NCBI GenBank assembly: GCA_959605475.1 | Contig: CAUHFS010000021.1 | Coordinates: 1-37,072 of the forward strand | Length of the DNA stretch: 37,072 nt | Origin: an uncultured Collinsella sp. | GTDB lineage: Bacteria; Actinomycetota; Coriobacteriia; Coriobacteriales; Coriobacteriaceae | Direction of reading: 5' to 3' | In this document: in pieces, positions 1 through 8,136 of the stretch | Layout of the letters: each line of letters starts with the position of its first letter | Numbering within the stretch: position 1 is the first letter of the stretch | The notes under the pieces: generated by a model | Database searches by the model: none | The model's input: only the letters and a program-made list of their open reading frames with translations | Told to the model about the DNA's origin: nothing | Translations under genes and position numbers: made by a program

Positions 1-40
1 TGGCGCAATCGATCTCGTCGAGCTTAAACTGCTTTTTCAT
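1..40 (-). CDS. Metal-transporting P-type ATPase, N-terminal 13 codons only
   Basis: Reading the minus strand from an ATG at 40 gives MKKQFKLDEIDCA, then the window ends. This matches the start of the heavy-metal-associated domain of Cd/Zn/Co-type P1B ATPases, where the next residues are normally NCA. An AAAGGA ribosome site lies about 8 bases upstream. It lies 63 bases downstream of the stop of the ArsR/SmtB repressor on the same strand, the usual repressor-then-exporter order. Family assignment rests on 13 residues plus context, so it is tentative. Confidence 0.55.
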   Translation of the reverse strand, partial: MKKQFKLDEIDCA

Positions 41-103
41 GGTGGGTTCCTTTCCCTGTGTTAGCGGTCTGGGTGCCGGCCGCGCTGATACCGTGGGTGA
101 TTG

Positions 104-469
104 CTATTCGCAGATATGGCTCATGCCCTGGTTAAGCATGGTGTAGACGTGATCGTCGGCGAGCGAGTAGAGAATGTTGCGGCCGTCGCGGCGGAACTTG
201 ACCAGGTGCGACTGCTTAAGCGTGCGCAGCTGGTGCGATACTGCCGACTGCGAGGTTGCGGTCGCCTCGGCGATGTCGGCCACGCAGAGCTCGCGGCCCA
301 TGAGGGCATAGAGGATCTTGATGCGTGTGGTGTCGCTGAAGACCTTGAACAGGTCGGCCAGGTCGTACAACAGCTCCTCGTCGGGAAGGTCCTCGGGCGA
401 GCAGGTGGTGGGGACGATCGGCTCGGTGGCCTCGATGCCAGTCTTTGTTTCATCAGCGTGGCTGCTCAT
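104..469 (-). CDS. ArsR/SmtB-family metal-sensing repressor
   Basis: A 121-aa winged-helix repressor. The recognition region (about residues 62-92, ADIAEATATSQSAVSHQLRTL) is typical of the family. The metal site is of the alpha-5 type: D105-x-H107-x10-H118-x2-E121 matches the zinc site of SmtB/CzrA. The alpha-3 segment ELCVAD (60-65) keeps one of the CadC-type cysteines only. The likely ligand is therefore Zn(II), or Co/Cd, released from DNA on metal binding. The start ATG at 469 has AAAGGA 8 bases upstream. The gene is followed on the same strand by a metal P-type ATPase, and its promoter region carries two operator-like palindromes (483-539), suggesting autoregulation. Confidence 0.9.
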   Translation of the reverse strand: MSSHADETKTGIEATEPIVPTTCSPEDLPDEELLYDLADLFKVFSDTTRIKILYALMGRELCVADIAEATATSQSAVSHQLRTLKQSHLVKFRRDGRNILYSLADDHVYTMLNQGMSHICE

Positions 470-482
470 TGCAACATCCTTT

Positions 483-539
483 CATATGAACATGCGCTCA
501 TATAAATTACTTCCGATTATATGAGCGCATGTTCATATG
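483..539. promoter_or_regulatory. Double SmtB/ArsR-type operator, 23-bp perfect inverted repeat
   Basis: Arms at 483-505 and 517-539 are perfect reverse complements with an 11-base spacer. Each arm is itself an imperfect palindrome of the form ATATGAACATGCGCTCATAT, close to the 12-2-12 operators bound by zinc repressors of this family. The left arm lies only 13 bases upstream of the repressor start codon at 469, so a bound repressor would block its transcription. Two operators suggest binding of two dimers. The boundaries are read directly; the ligand is inferred. Confidence 0.8.
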
Positions 540-646
540 TCAATGACGTACAGGTAATTCGTCGCATAAAATGATGGGGAATAGTGGACGAGATTCCGGA
601 CTGAGCGGTTTTGATAGCCGATGCCGGGGTGGGTGCCCCCGCGCCG

Positions 647-857
647 TGCAAAAATTGGAGTATTCTGCAACTATAGGGGGTCCGTTAATCTATTCCAGGC
701 CAAATAAAGCCGCTCAAGAGTTATCCAAGGGCGGTAAACAGACAAGGTCTTCCTCAAATGTTGCCTAACGTTCCCGTTCGATAGCGTTTTTGTTTTTCAT
801 TTGGATTAACTTGTGGGTGCTGGAGGGCCGACCCTGCTGAATACTCGCAATTTTGCA
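647..857. repeat. Pair of 23-bp inverted repeats 165 bp apart in a gene-free region
   Basis: The sequence at 647-669 (TGCAAAAATTGGAGTATTC followed by TGCA) matches the reverse complement of 835-857 at 19 of 23 positions. The region 540-888 holds no convincing gene; a 65-codon frame at 571-768 lacks a ribosome site and family features. The pair could be the ends of a small non-autonomous mobile element, or two copies of a binding site beside the nuclease-like gene at 889. No target-site duplication is obvious. Confidence 0.5.
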
Positions 858-888
858 CATCGCTAGGGTACCCACCTTGTTAGCCGGT

Positions 889-2079
889 CTAGCTTCCGGC
901 CCCGAAGATTCTGCCCTCGGGCGCGAGGCTGCTTATTTGGGCAAATGATGGGCTGTCGGATTCGACAGTCTGCATGTCATCGATTGCCGGAACTTCATTT
1001 ATTGTCGGGTCATCCAGCGTGATGCCTTCGAGTGTTGCTTTTTCGAGGTCGATTCGTTGACGATCTTCGGAATCCTGGCGAAGCTGCTTCTGAATTCGCT
1101 TTTTCTCTTCTATAAACCTTCTGAGCACAAACTGTCTCAGGTCCTCTTGCATGATTTGAAAGTCTTTTGGCAGACGCGAGGGGCGTATGCCCTCTTTCCG
1201 TTGGATCGCCTCCATGACCCTAACGAAAGCGCTGGCATGCATAAAGGAATAACGACTGACGGTGATGATTCCGCATCCCATGGACGCAAGCGCATTCTTG
1301 CGCTCCTCATCGATGGCGCGGTCTTCTTCCGCGTCATGATAAAACCCGTTGTATTCAATGTCTGTGCGAGATTTCTTTAGATACGCATCCATAAAGAACT
1401 TTTTGCGTCTCGTGAGATTCTTTGCGGCAGCGGTGACCTGCACCTCGTAATCGGTCTCAATTCCCTTAATACCAAGCCCTCCTTCGCTTTTAGGCAGCGT
1501 TAGCATCATGACAAAGGCCGTTTCCATAGGAGACCGGCATCCGTCGCGCACACATTGGATTGCCTTTCGGGCAAGGGCCAGACCGTCGCATCTGGTAATG
1601 GAATTAAAGAACTGTTTTAACCTTTCGGTCGAGGTGAGCGCGAAACGCTCGTTATACGAGGTGGAAGAGCCGGTTCCAAGGGAGTAAGCGCCGCACAATT
1701 CAAAGTAGTACTCCACCAGTTCGCGAAAAGGGAGATAGGTGGCGGCCTGAAGTGCGCAAAGCTCAACGCCAACAATGAAGATGCCATCTTTGAGCTCTAT
1801 AAAGCGTGAGTTCGAGAATCGTTTTGACGAAACGTGGCATTGACAGTTCATTGCATAGCGCGCATTCCTGCGATCAAACACCATTACCTCGAGGCAATCA
1901 TTTGCGTCGAGGGAAACATCGTGTTTGGTGAGCCATTCTGCGGCTGCGTCAAGGAGCGTTCCGGTGGGACATGATCCGTAAATCGCGGCAGGGTTACAGG
2001 GCTCGGTGTCTTTCGCAGACGCCGAATGCGCGGCCTGGTAGACCGCTTTTGCAGTGGTATGTGACAATACGATACTCAT
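889..2079 (-). CDS. PD-(D/E)XK-like nuclease candidate, paralogue of 10317-11366
   Basis: A 396-aa protein without a named family that I recognise. The C-terminal part (about 180-290) has the layout of a DUF559/Vsr-type nuclease fold: SPME (183-186), then D231, then IEYNG (241-245), then a helix with many charges and a strand GCGIITVSR. E186, D231 and E242 would be the metal ligands. The N-terminal half (about 30-140) includes FIVGVELCALQAATY and FELCGAYSL, which align with the same region of the gene at 10317-11366. The last 100 residues are a charged helix (about 300-350) and an acidic tail. Predicted soluble. A role in defence or mobile-DNA processing is inference from the fold only. Confidence 0.6.
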   Translation of the reverse strand: MSIVLSHTTAKAVYQAAHSASAKDTEPCNPAAIYGSCPTGTLLDAAAEWLTKHDVSLDANDCLEVMVFDRRNARYAMNCQCHVSSKRFSNSRFIELKDGIFIVGVELCALQAATYLPFRELVEYYFELCGAYSLGTGSSTSYNERFALTSTERLKQFFNSITRCDGLALARKAIQCVRDGCRSPMETAFVMMLTLPKSEGGLGIKGIETDYEVQVTAAAKNLTRRKKFFMDAYLKKSRTDIEYNGFYHDAEEDRAIDEERKNALASMGCGIITVSRYSFMHASAFVRVMEAIQRKEGIRPSRLPKDFQIMQEDLRQFVLRRFIEEKKRIQKQLRQDSEDRQRIDLEKATLEGITLDDPTINEVPAIDDMQTVESDSPSFAQISSLAPEGRIFGAGS

Positions 2080-2428
2080 GGTATATATCGTGTCAGCTAA
2101 TGCCGTGTTGATGGCGCTGAGTGGGAAAGTCGTTTTAGGGGCCTAACCAAATGCTGTCCAAAAGCTTGACGCAATTATGGGTTGGCATGCCTAAAATCAA
2201 TGTTATCGCAGCTTAGCTATAGCATATAAAAACTCAATTGCTGCACATTTGATATCGATGCATCACCATCCGACAACGAATTACGTGTCGGGAATTGGCC
2301 GAAATCGTTCAAAATGAGGGTTCAGAATTTGTGATGGCAGATCTATCTGTGGAACGTAGGGCGGCCCCGCTGCGGTGTTTCCCGCTGCGAGGCCGCTCGT
2401 GAGCAAGCAGTGTTTGTCGCAGGCGTTG
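2080..2428. other. Intergenic region without a supported gene
   Basis: Both strands were read. The 142-codon minus frame at 2281-2709 is a shadow of the exonuclease gene. A TTGACG box at 2165 has no well-placed -10 box. A GC-rich stretch near 2362-2395 with GCGGCC and GGCCGC arms could fold, but it has no T-tract. Nothing else was identified. Confidence 0.4.
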
Positions 2429-3397
2429 CTATTTCGCGAATAGGTTCTTGAGGTTGAACTCGGCCTGTACCGTGCGGAGCATGAGGTCGGTGTCGTCCAG
2501 ACCCAGATGCTGCTCGTTGGCGTCGGGCGCGAGGGTGCCGCGACGGCGTGCCCAGTTCTCGAGCGCGGCGGGGGCGGACTCGCGGGGGAGCGAGCGCACG
2601 TCGGCGTCCAGGCTGCGGCAGATCTGGCGCGAGTCGATGACGATGATCTTGCCGGCGCGGCGTGCCTCGGCGTAGCCGTCCAGGTGGATCTTGAACCAGC
2701 TGTCCTCAAAGGCGGCGTTGTGTGCCATGTACGGGTACTTCTTCATAAGCTTGAGCAGCTGCTTTTGCAGCTCTTTGTTCTCGCGGAACGGCTTTTTGCC
2801 GTCGATGTCGTCCCAGGTGATGTGGTGGATATTCGACAACGGCACATCCTCGCCGCGGTAGATGTCGGGCAGGCCGCAGTAGTGTGCCTCGGCGTCATGC
2901 GGGACGGCGTCGCTGGTGAGCTCCATGATCTCCCAGCCCACGTTGATGATATAGCCGCGCTCGGGTGCACGGCCGGTGGTCTCGATGTCGATACCGAGCA
3001 CGGTGCCCTGGATGGGCTTGCGGGCGTAGGCCACGCCGAGCGCGTCGCGGTCGCCGCGGATTTCGCGCATAACGGACGCGGCGGTGCGCTTTTGCATCTT
3101 GCCGATGGCGGCGCAGGTGTCGGCATCGGACAGGCCGCGCGAGAGCGTCGCGGGCGTCACGTTGCGCAGACGCGCCTCGCCAATCTGGTCGCACAGGTCG
3201 CGGTTGCGGTCGGCCAGGTCGCGCACGGTGGCAAAGTCGAAGCCGGGGTCGCCCTCGGCGGTAAAGTACTCGGTCTCGAGCACCTTGAGGGCCTCCTCGC
3301 CCTTCTGGCGCTCGGACTCCATGGCGCCGTGGTCGCCGTAGATAAACATGGGGATAAACGGCTGGCGCTCGTATTCGAGTGCTTGCGATACGTTCAT
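2429..3397 (-). CDS. DEDDh-type 3'-5' exonuclease, DnaQ-like
   Basis: A 322-aa protein. An N-terminal domain of about 130 residues precedes a DnaQ-fold exonuclease. Catalytic motifs are visible: exo I GIDIETTG with D137 and E139, exo II MAHNAAFEDSWF with D232, and exo III HLGLDDTD with H297 and D301 or D302. These residues bind two metal ions and remove nucleotides from 3' ends of DNA or RNA. The ATG at 3397 has AAGGAG 8 bases upstream. It is a lone gene; the flanking gene at 3569 is divergent. DNA-repair or RNA-trimming substrate cannot be told from sequence. The N-terminal domain is not recognised. Confidence 0.85.
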   Translation of the reverse strand: MNVSQALEYERQPFIPMFIYGDHGAMESERQKGEEALKVLETEYFTAEGDPGFDFATVRDLADRNRDLCDQIGEARLRNVTPATLSRGLSDADTCAAIGKMQKRTAASVMREIRGDRDALGVAYARKPIQGTVLGIDIETTGRAPERGYIINVGWEIMELTSDAVPHDAEAHYCGLPDIYRGEDVPLSNIHHITWDDIDGKKPFRENKELQKQLLKLMKKYPYMAHNAAFEDSWFKIHLDGYAEARRAGKIIVIDSRQICRSLDADVRSLPRESAPAALENWARRRGTLAPDANEQHLGLDDTDLMLRTVQAEFNLKNLFAK

Positions 3398-3568
3398 ATG
3401 CTACTCCTTGGACGGGCCGCGTTGTGCGGCTCGAGGTTACTGAGTTATGGCGAGATGATAGTTTACCATAGGCAACTATTGGCACCGCGCCCGGGACAAC
3501 TACAATACCCTAGTTGACCGCTAGGACTTTTACAATGCTGCCGAAAGACACGAAAGGTTCCATCCGTC

Positions 3569-4657
3569 ATGGATTTACTGATTGATATTCTGCTCGACGC
3601 CGGCAAGGACACGCTGTCGCTGCTGCCGTTTTTGTTGGTGACGTATCTTGCTCTCGAGACACTTGAGCACGTTGCGGGCGACCGCGTCAACGGCGCTATC
3701 AAGCGCGCCGGCGCTGCGGGTCCCGTGGTTGGCTCGCTGCTGGGCATGGTGCCGCAGTGCGGATTTTCGGCCATGGCAGCAACGCTGTACGCCGGCCGTG
3801 TCGTGACCTTGGGCACGTTGGTGGCGGTGTTCCTTTCGACCTCCGATGAGATGCTGCCGCTGTTGCTTGCCGAGCAGGTTCCCGTGCAGACTATGGCGAT
3901 GCTTTTGGCTTCGAAAGCGCTGATCGCACTGGTCACGGGTTTTATCGTGGACGCTGCCATTCGCGGCCTGCGCCGTAACGCCCGCGCGCACGCGGCGATT
4001 CGCCGTACCGTGCTGGGAACCGCGGCCAACCCGGCCCACGTGAACTGCGCGCACGACGACCACAGCGGCGGTGACATCATCGACGAGGTGGCCGAGGCAG
4101 GCGTGAGCGCCGACCACATCCACGAGCTGTGCGAGCGCGACCATTGCGGTTGTGATGAAGACGAGGACGAGCACGAACACGGACATGGCCACGATCACGG
4201 TCATGAGGGCGAACATGAACACCATGACGGTCACGGTCACTCTCACTCCCACGAAGGGACGCCTGTCCTGTCGATCATCCGCAGTGCGATCTCGCACACC
4301 GTGCAGGTCTCGGTATTCATTTTTCTGGTGACGCTGATTCTGGTCGCCGTGCTCGAGACGTTCGGCGAGTCCGCGATCGAGCAGTTCCTGCGCGGCAACG
4401 AGACACTCGCTGTCCTGGGTTCGGCGCTTGTCGGGCTGATTCCCAATTGCTCGGCGAGCGTGGTCATTACACAGCTGTATCTGGAAGGCGCGCTGCAACT
4501 GGCGCCGATGCTCGCCGGCACGCTCATTTCCGCCGGCGTGGGTTATCTGGTGCTGTTCCGCACCAACCGCAGCGCCCGCGAAAATGCCGTGTTCCTGATC
4601 ATGATGTACGTCATCGGCGCTGGCTGGGGCCTCATCCTCTCCGCCGTTGGCCTCTAA
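3569..4657 (+). CDS. Putative 10TM heavy-metal exporter (ArsP_2-like) with His-rich loop
   Basis: A 362-aa membrane protein in two hydrophobic halves. Each half carries a matching motif, VPQCGFSA (61-68) and IPNCSASV (291-298), pointing to an internal duplication with a conserved P-x-C in a membrane segment. The halves are joined by a hydrophilic loop with a stretch of about 40 residues rich in His, Asp and Glu (about 190-230), typical of metal-binding loops. This layout fits the ArsP_2 (putative 10TM heavy-metal exporter) family. GAAAGG precedes the ATG. A hairpin terminator follows at 4665. Substrate is unknown; the His-rich loop favours a divalent metal such as Zn, Mn, Co or Ni over arsenic. 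Confidence 0.75.
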   Translation: MDLLIDILLDAGKDTLSLLPFLLVTYLALETLEHVAGDRVNGAIKRAGAAGPVVGSLLGMVPQCGFSAMAATLYAGRVVTLGTLVAVFLSTSDEMLPLLLAEQVPVQTMAMLLASKALIALVTGFIVDAAIRGLRRNARAHAAIRRTVLGTAANPAHVNCAHDDHSGGDIIDEVAEAGVSADHIHELCERDHCGCDEDEDEHEHGHGHDHGHEGEHEHHDGHGHSHSHEGTPVLSIIRSAISHTVQVSVFIFLVTLILVAVLETFGESAIEQFLRGNETLAVLGSALVGLIPNCSASVVITQLYLEGALQLAPMLAGTLISAGVGYLVLFRTNRSARENAVFLIMMYVIGAGWGLILSAVGL

Positions 4658-4664
4658 GTAGGCC

Positions 4665-4741
4665 TAAAAAATGGGCTTCAAATAGCCATGCTCAGCGCCT
4701 GCGCAATGCGGCGACGCATGGCATTTTGAAGCCCGTTTTTT
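4665..4741. terminator. Long hairpin terminator after the exporter gene, bidirectional
   Basis: An A-rich run with TGGGCTTCAAA at 4672-4682 pairs with TTTTGAAGCCC at 4724-4734, and an inner stem pairs GCCATGC with GCATGGC. It ends in GTTTTTTG on the + strand. The A run on the left gives a T run for the minus strand, so it could stop transcription both ways between convergent genes. Confidence 0.8.
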
Positions 4742-4775
4742 GTTGAGCAATGGATTCCGAGCGCTCACACCGCTC

Positions 4776-4819
4776 AAAACAAAAAGGTAGATTTTAGGCA
4801 TGTCTCAAAAATCTACCTT
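4776..4819 (-). terminator. Rho-independent terminator of the HdeD-YaiI pair
   Basis: Perfect 12-bp stem: AAGGTAGATTTT at 4784-4795 and its complement at 4808-4819, with a 12-base loop. On the minus strand it is followed by TTTTTGTTTT. It lies just past the stop of the minus-strand gene at 4822. Confidence 0.85.
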
Positions 4820-4821
4820 GG

Positions 4822-5304
4822 TTAGTGCAGCAACTCGGTGAGGTTGCGTTTAAAGCGGGCGCGGTCTTCGCTGGTAAATGCTGCCGGACCGCGAGTGCGT
4901 CCGCCGGCGCGGCGTACCTTCTTTTCCTCGTGGCGAATAAACAGCTGCATGTCGATGGTTGCTTTGTCGTAGACGCGTCCGCGCACACCGATAGCGGCGG
5001 CATCGCGCCCGAGCACCATGCTCGCCAAGCCAATGTCCTGCGTCACGACCACGTCGCCCGCCTGCAGGCGTTCGACAATGGCAAAGTCGGCGCTGTCGGC
5101 GCCCACGCTCACGTCGAGCGTCGTGACCCAAAAGCCGCGTCGCGCGTGCTCGGCATCGCGCGGGTCGTCGCGGCGAATGTGCCGTTCCAGGTTTTGCGTG
5201 CTGTTGCCGGCGATAACAACGGCGACGCCCGCCCGCCGCGCGCAGTCAATCGACTCGCGTGTGACCGGGCAGGCGTCTGCATCAATAAAGAGCGTTCGTG
5301 GCAT
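4822..5304 (-). CDS. YaiI/YqxD family protein (DUF188)
   Basis: A 160-aa protein matching the YaiI/YqxD (DUF188) family over its whole usual length. Visible signatures are FIDADACPV (6-14) near the start, VVTQDIGLA (about 87-95) in the middle and the Arg/Lys-rich RRAGGRTRGP region near the C-terminus. The fold is PIN/NYN-like with Asp residues in the motifs that could bind metal, so a nuclease activity is often suspected but unproven. Its ATG (5302-5304) directly follows the stop of the HdeD-like gene (5305-5307) with no spacer, implying translational coupling in a two-gene operon that ends at the 4776-4819 terminator. Confidence 0.88.
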   Translation of the reverse strand: MPRTLFIDADACPVTRESIDCARRAGVAVVIAGNSTQNLERHIRRDDPRDAEHARRGFWVTTLDVSVGADSADFAIVERLQAGDVVVTQDIGLASMVLGRDAAAIGVRGRVYDKATIDMQLFIRHEEKKVRRAGGRTRGPAAFTSEDRARFKRNLTELLH

Positions 5305-5907
5305 CTAGCGCACCAGTTTGCCAAACTGAATGGCGCGAACAATGAGCGTCACGCCAAACACCAGCAGCGCGGCACCGCTAAAGATGACGAGCATCTTGGC
5401 CGACCACAGCGGATAGATAAACACGAACATGCCCGCGATGATGGAGAGCGCGCCGCTCAGGATGGCGAGGGCGCGGTTGGACGAAAGCTCGGACTCCAGA
5501 ATGGACATGACACCTTCGACAATCCAGCCAAAGCCGGCCACGATAACCACCATCGTGGTGAGCGTCGCGGTCGAGAAGGCCTGGTTGCGCAGGATTATGA
5601 CGCCGCCCAGAATGATGAGCAGGTTGGAGATGATGCTCGTAACGCGCCAGCCGGTGGGCAGCAGCGGCTCGAAAACAGCGGTAAACAGCCTGATCGCGGC
5701 CGTGATCACAAAGTAGATGCCCAAGACGGTCGTCAGGAAGACGAGGGATTTGGCGGGCGCAAACAGCAGTGCGATGCCGGCGACGAGCGCCAAGACGCCC
5801 GTGATGGCGTAAATCCAGCGCACGGCCTTGACGGCCTTGCCTGCCATGCTTTTCTCGTCAAATCCAAACGCGCTCGATTGCTTGTCATCGTTCTTAAAGA
5901 TGCCCAT
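5305..5907 (-). CDS. HdeD-family (DUF308) membrane protein
   Basis: A 200-aa protein with about six hydrophobic segments between residues 30 and 190, in the repeat pattern of the DUF308/HdeD family (short paired helices with Gly-rich turns such as LLIILGGVIIL and AILSGALSIIAGMF). It has a short charged N-terminus, including MGIFKNDDKQ, which should face the cytoplasm. HdeD is linked to acid resistance in enterobacteria; in other bacteria the function is unknown. The ATG at 5907 has AAAGGAGA 6 bases upstream. It is the first gene of a pair with the YaiI gene. Confidence 0.85.
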   Translation of the reverse strand: MGIFKNDDKQSSAFGFDEKSMAGKAVKAVRWIYAITGVLALVAGIALLFAPAKSLVFLTTVLGIYFVITAAIRLFTAVFEPLLPTGWRVTSIISNLLIILGGVIILRNQAFSTATLTTMVVIVAGFGWIVEGVMSILESELSSNRALAILSGALSIIAGMFVFIYPLWSAKMLVIFSGAALLVFGVTLIVRAIQFGKLVR

Positions 5908-6140
5908 GATGTCTCCTTTCCGTGCGGCGTAAGCCGTAGCTCTTGCAACCAGTATCGCCCAAGGGCGCCGTCGCGTGGGGCGGGAAGGGCGAATGGGAGC
6001 CTCATCTTCCCGAATTGTTACCTTTGTTCCCGTTTGGATGCGGAATATTCAACAGGTGTGGAACATTGCGCCGCTGTGTGTAATTGCCTACGTTTTAGGT
6101 TAGATTTTCTTAAGAACAATTGGCTTTTATTGGGGGTCTT

Positions 6141-6812
6141 ATGAACGAAGCTGTTCCCGCGGCGCCGGTAAGCGCCGAGTCGATGGCAAAGCAGGGTTGC
6201 GAAAAGCTTGGCCTGGACACGTTTGACGCGCTGGTCCGCCGCGCCCGTACGTGCCGCCGTTTTGACGAGTCCATGCGCGTGCCGCGCGAGTTTTTGCTCG
6301 AGCTGGCGGAACTGGCGCACCTGGCTCCCTGCGGCGCCAATGCTCAGCGTCTGCGTTTTCATGTGGTGAGCGGTGCCGAGGATTGCGCGCGTGTATTTGA
6401 TGAGCTTGCATGGGCCGGCGCGCTTAAGGATTGGTCGGGTCCTGCCGAGGGCGAGCGTCCGACCGGCTACATCGCGATTCTTGCCGAGCGCGCTGTTCCG
6501 GGTAAGCCCGCCGCGCCCATCACCGAGGTCGACACGGGCATTGCCGCGCAGACGATGATGCTCGCCGCTCGCAGCGCCACGCCCGAGGTGGCAGCCTGCA
6601 TGTTCAAGGCCTTTACGCCCCACGCGATCGATGCTATGGGGCTCGATAACGACAAGTATGAGCTCAAGCTGATCATGGCTTTTGGCGTGCCGGCCGAGAC
6701 GCAGATGATCGATGCGATCGATTCCAACCCCGACGGCTCAATTAATTACTGGCGTGACGATGCGCAGGTGCACCACGTACCCAAGCGCCCGCTCGCCGAC
6801 GTGCTGGTGTAG
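6141..6812 (+). CDS. Nitroreductase-family FMN protein
   Basis: A 223-aa protein of the nitroreductase fold. The FMN phosphate-binding start RRARTCRRFDESMRVP is followed by ELAHLAPCGANAQRLRF, the equivalent of the usual SPSxxNxQPW region. The middle segment DTGIAAQTMMLAA matches the helix that packs on the flavin. These enzymes use NAD(P)H to reduce nitro groups, quinones or flavins; the physiological substrate is unknown. I chose the ATG at 6141, preceded by GGGGGT, over an in-frame TTG at 6120 that lacks a ribosome site. It is a single gene, divergent from the HdeD-YaiI pair. Confidence 0.85.
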   Translation: MNEAVPAAPVSAESMAKQGCEKLGLDTFDALVRRARTCRRFDESMRVPREFLLELAELAHLAPCGANAQRLRFHVVSGAEDCARVFDELAWAGALKDWSGPAEGERPTGYIAILAERAVPGKPAAPITEVDTGIAAQTMMLAARSATPEVAACMFKAFTPHAIDAMGLDNDKYELKLIMAFGVPAETQMIDAIDSNPDGSINYWRDDAQVHHVPKRPLADVLV

Positions 6813-6844
6813 CTGAGCGTCACCGCGGCGTGATCAGACGGTAA

Positions 6845-6879
6845 ACCACCACAAAGGTGCCTGTCCCCTTTGAGGTGGT
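6845..6879. repeat. Short REP-like hairpin (ACCACCACAAAGG / CCTTTGAGGTGGT)
   Basis: Two 13-base arms with one mismatch and a 9-base loop containing GCCTGTCC. It lies in the 82-base gap before the histidine phosphatase gene. Its core AAAGG..CCTTT resembles the perfect palindrome at 30980-31008. It has no T-tract, so it is more likely a REP-type repeat than a terminator. Confidence 0.55.
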
Positions 6880-6894
6880 ACGAGGGGAGGGTGT

Positions 6895-7437
6895 GTGGCA
6901 GATCTGTATTTGGTGCGGCATGGGCAGACTGAGCTCAATGTGCAGAGCATTTTGCAGGGCTGGCACGATTCGCCGCTTACGGCGCGCGGGCGCGAGCAGG
7001 CGCTGGCGGCGCGTACGGCGTTTGCGGCGCGTGGCGTGGCCTTTGATCATGTGTATTCCTCGCCGTTGGGCCGGGCGCGGCATACGGCCGAGCTTATCGT
7101 TGGCGAGGGCCGTTCCATTGAGCTGGTCGATGACCTGCGTGAGTGGCATTTTGGCTCGCTGGAGGGCACATCAAATCGCGAGATGCCGCCGCAGCCCTGG
7201 GGCGATTATCCGGTGGCCTTTGGCGGTGAGTCGGAAGTGCAGCTTCAGTCGCGCATGGTCGCGGCGCTGTCCCGCATCATGGCCAGGCCGCAGCACGACT
7301 GCGTGCTGGCGGTTTCCCACGGCTCAGCCTGCCAGGAGTTTCTTGAGTATGTGACTGGCGGGGGGGAGCTACCCGACAACGGTGCCGTGCTTCATTTTGG
7401 CTATTGCGATGGGGCGTTTTCGCTCTTGGGTTGGTAA
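6895..7437 (+). CDS. Histidine phosphatase family protein (phosphoglycerate mutase-like) 1
   Basis: A 180-aa member of the histidine phosphatase (PhoE/CobC-like) family. The catalytic motif LVRHGQT places the nucleophile at H9. A partner acid lies in LREWHFGSLEG and the second histidine in AVSHGSA. These enzymes hydrolyse phosphate esters through a phosphohistidine; the substrate is not readable from sequence. The start is GTG at 6895 with a strong GAGGGGAGG ribosome site. A G7 run occurs inside the gene near 7360. It is followed after 17 bases by a paralogue. Confidence 0.87.
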   Translation: MADLYLVRHGQTELNVQSILQGWHDSPLTARGREQALAARTAFAARGVAFDHVYSSPLGRARHTAELIVGEGRSIELVDDLREWHFGSLEGTSNREMPPQPWGDYPVAFGGESEVQLQSRMVAALSRIMARPQHDCVLAVSHGSACQEFLEYVTGGGELPDNGAVLHFGYCDGAFSLLGW

Positions 7438-7454
7438 CGAACGAAAGGACCCCT

Positions 7455-8090
7455 ATGAATAAAGATCTGTATCTGGTCCGTCATGGACAGACGATATTCA
7501 ACCTTAAGCGTATCATTCAGGGGTGGAGTGACTCGCCGCTCACACAGCTGGGCTGCGATCAGGCGGCGCGTGCCGGCATGTTCTTGCGTGCGCGCGGCAT
7601 TGAGCCCGACCACGCCTACACCTCTACGCTGCACCGCACCGAACAGACCATCGCCAACTTGTGGCCGGGCTTGGCGTACGAGCGCCTGGACGGCCTGCGT
7701 GAGTGGTTCTTTGGCGACTTTGAGGCCGAGCGCGTGATGCTCATGCCCGAGCGCCCGTGGCGCGATTTCTATCGCCAGTTTGGCGGCGAGGGTCAGGTGC
7801 AGGTGCGTGAGCGCATGGTGACGACGCTGACCGAGCTCATGCGACGCCCGGACCACGAGTGCGTCCTTGCGGTGAGCCACGGGTCGGCCATCAAGGAGTT
7901 TTTGGATCACGTGAAGGGCACGGAGGCCGACGAGCGCGAGCGCGTGCCGGGCAACTGCTCGGTGCTGCATTTCGTGTTTGACGATACGACCGATACGTTT
8001 GAACTGGTTGAGATCTTTACGCAGGAAGACTACGCGCGCGAGCTGGGGCTTGAGCCGCTCGTGGCTGCCGCGGGTCCGCAGCGCGGGTAG
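7455..8090 (+). CDS. Histidine phosphatase family protein 2, tandem paralogue
   Basis: A 211-aa paralogue of the preceding gene, sharing the order LYLVRHGQT (catalytic H10), IIQGWSDSPLT, LREWFFGDFE, FGGEGQVQVRERMV and LAVSHGSAIKEF. It carries about 30 more residues at the C-terminus. The ATG at 7455 has GAAAGGA 7 bases upstream; a longer in-frame reading from 7404 would overlap the upstream gene and lacks a ribosome site. The pair probably arose by tandem duplication and is co-transcribed up to the hairpin at 8137-8173. The substrate is unknown; the two copies may prefer different phosphate esters. Confidence 0.88.
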   Translation: MNKDLYLVRHGQTIFNLKRIIQGWSDSPLTQLGCDQAARAGMFLRARGIEPDHAYTSTLHRTEQTIANLWPGLAYERLDGLREWFFGDFEAERVMLMPERPWRDFYRQFGGEGQVQVRERMVTTLTELMRRPDHECVLAVSHGSAIKEFLDHVKGTEADERERVPGNCSVLHFVFDDTTDTFELVEIFTQEDYARELGLEPLVAAAGPQRG

Positions 8091-8136
8091 TTTGGGCGTG
8101 GCGGTGCGGGTCGCCGACTTACTTCTCGACGCAAAA

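Noticed and set aside
571..768. 65-codon frame in the gene-free region
   Set aside because: No ribosome site, no recognisable features, and it overlaps the inverted repeat.
4825..6144. Long + strand frame of 439 codons
   Set aside because: Antisense shadow of the YaiI and HdeD genes. The composition is typical of a reversed high-GC reading, with no ribosome site or family match.
7359..7366. G7 run in the first histidine phosphatase gene as a phase switch
   Set aside because: Too short to be convincing and explained by GGC GGG GGG GAG codons in a conserved-length gene.
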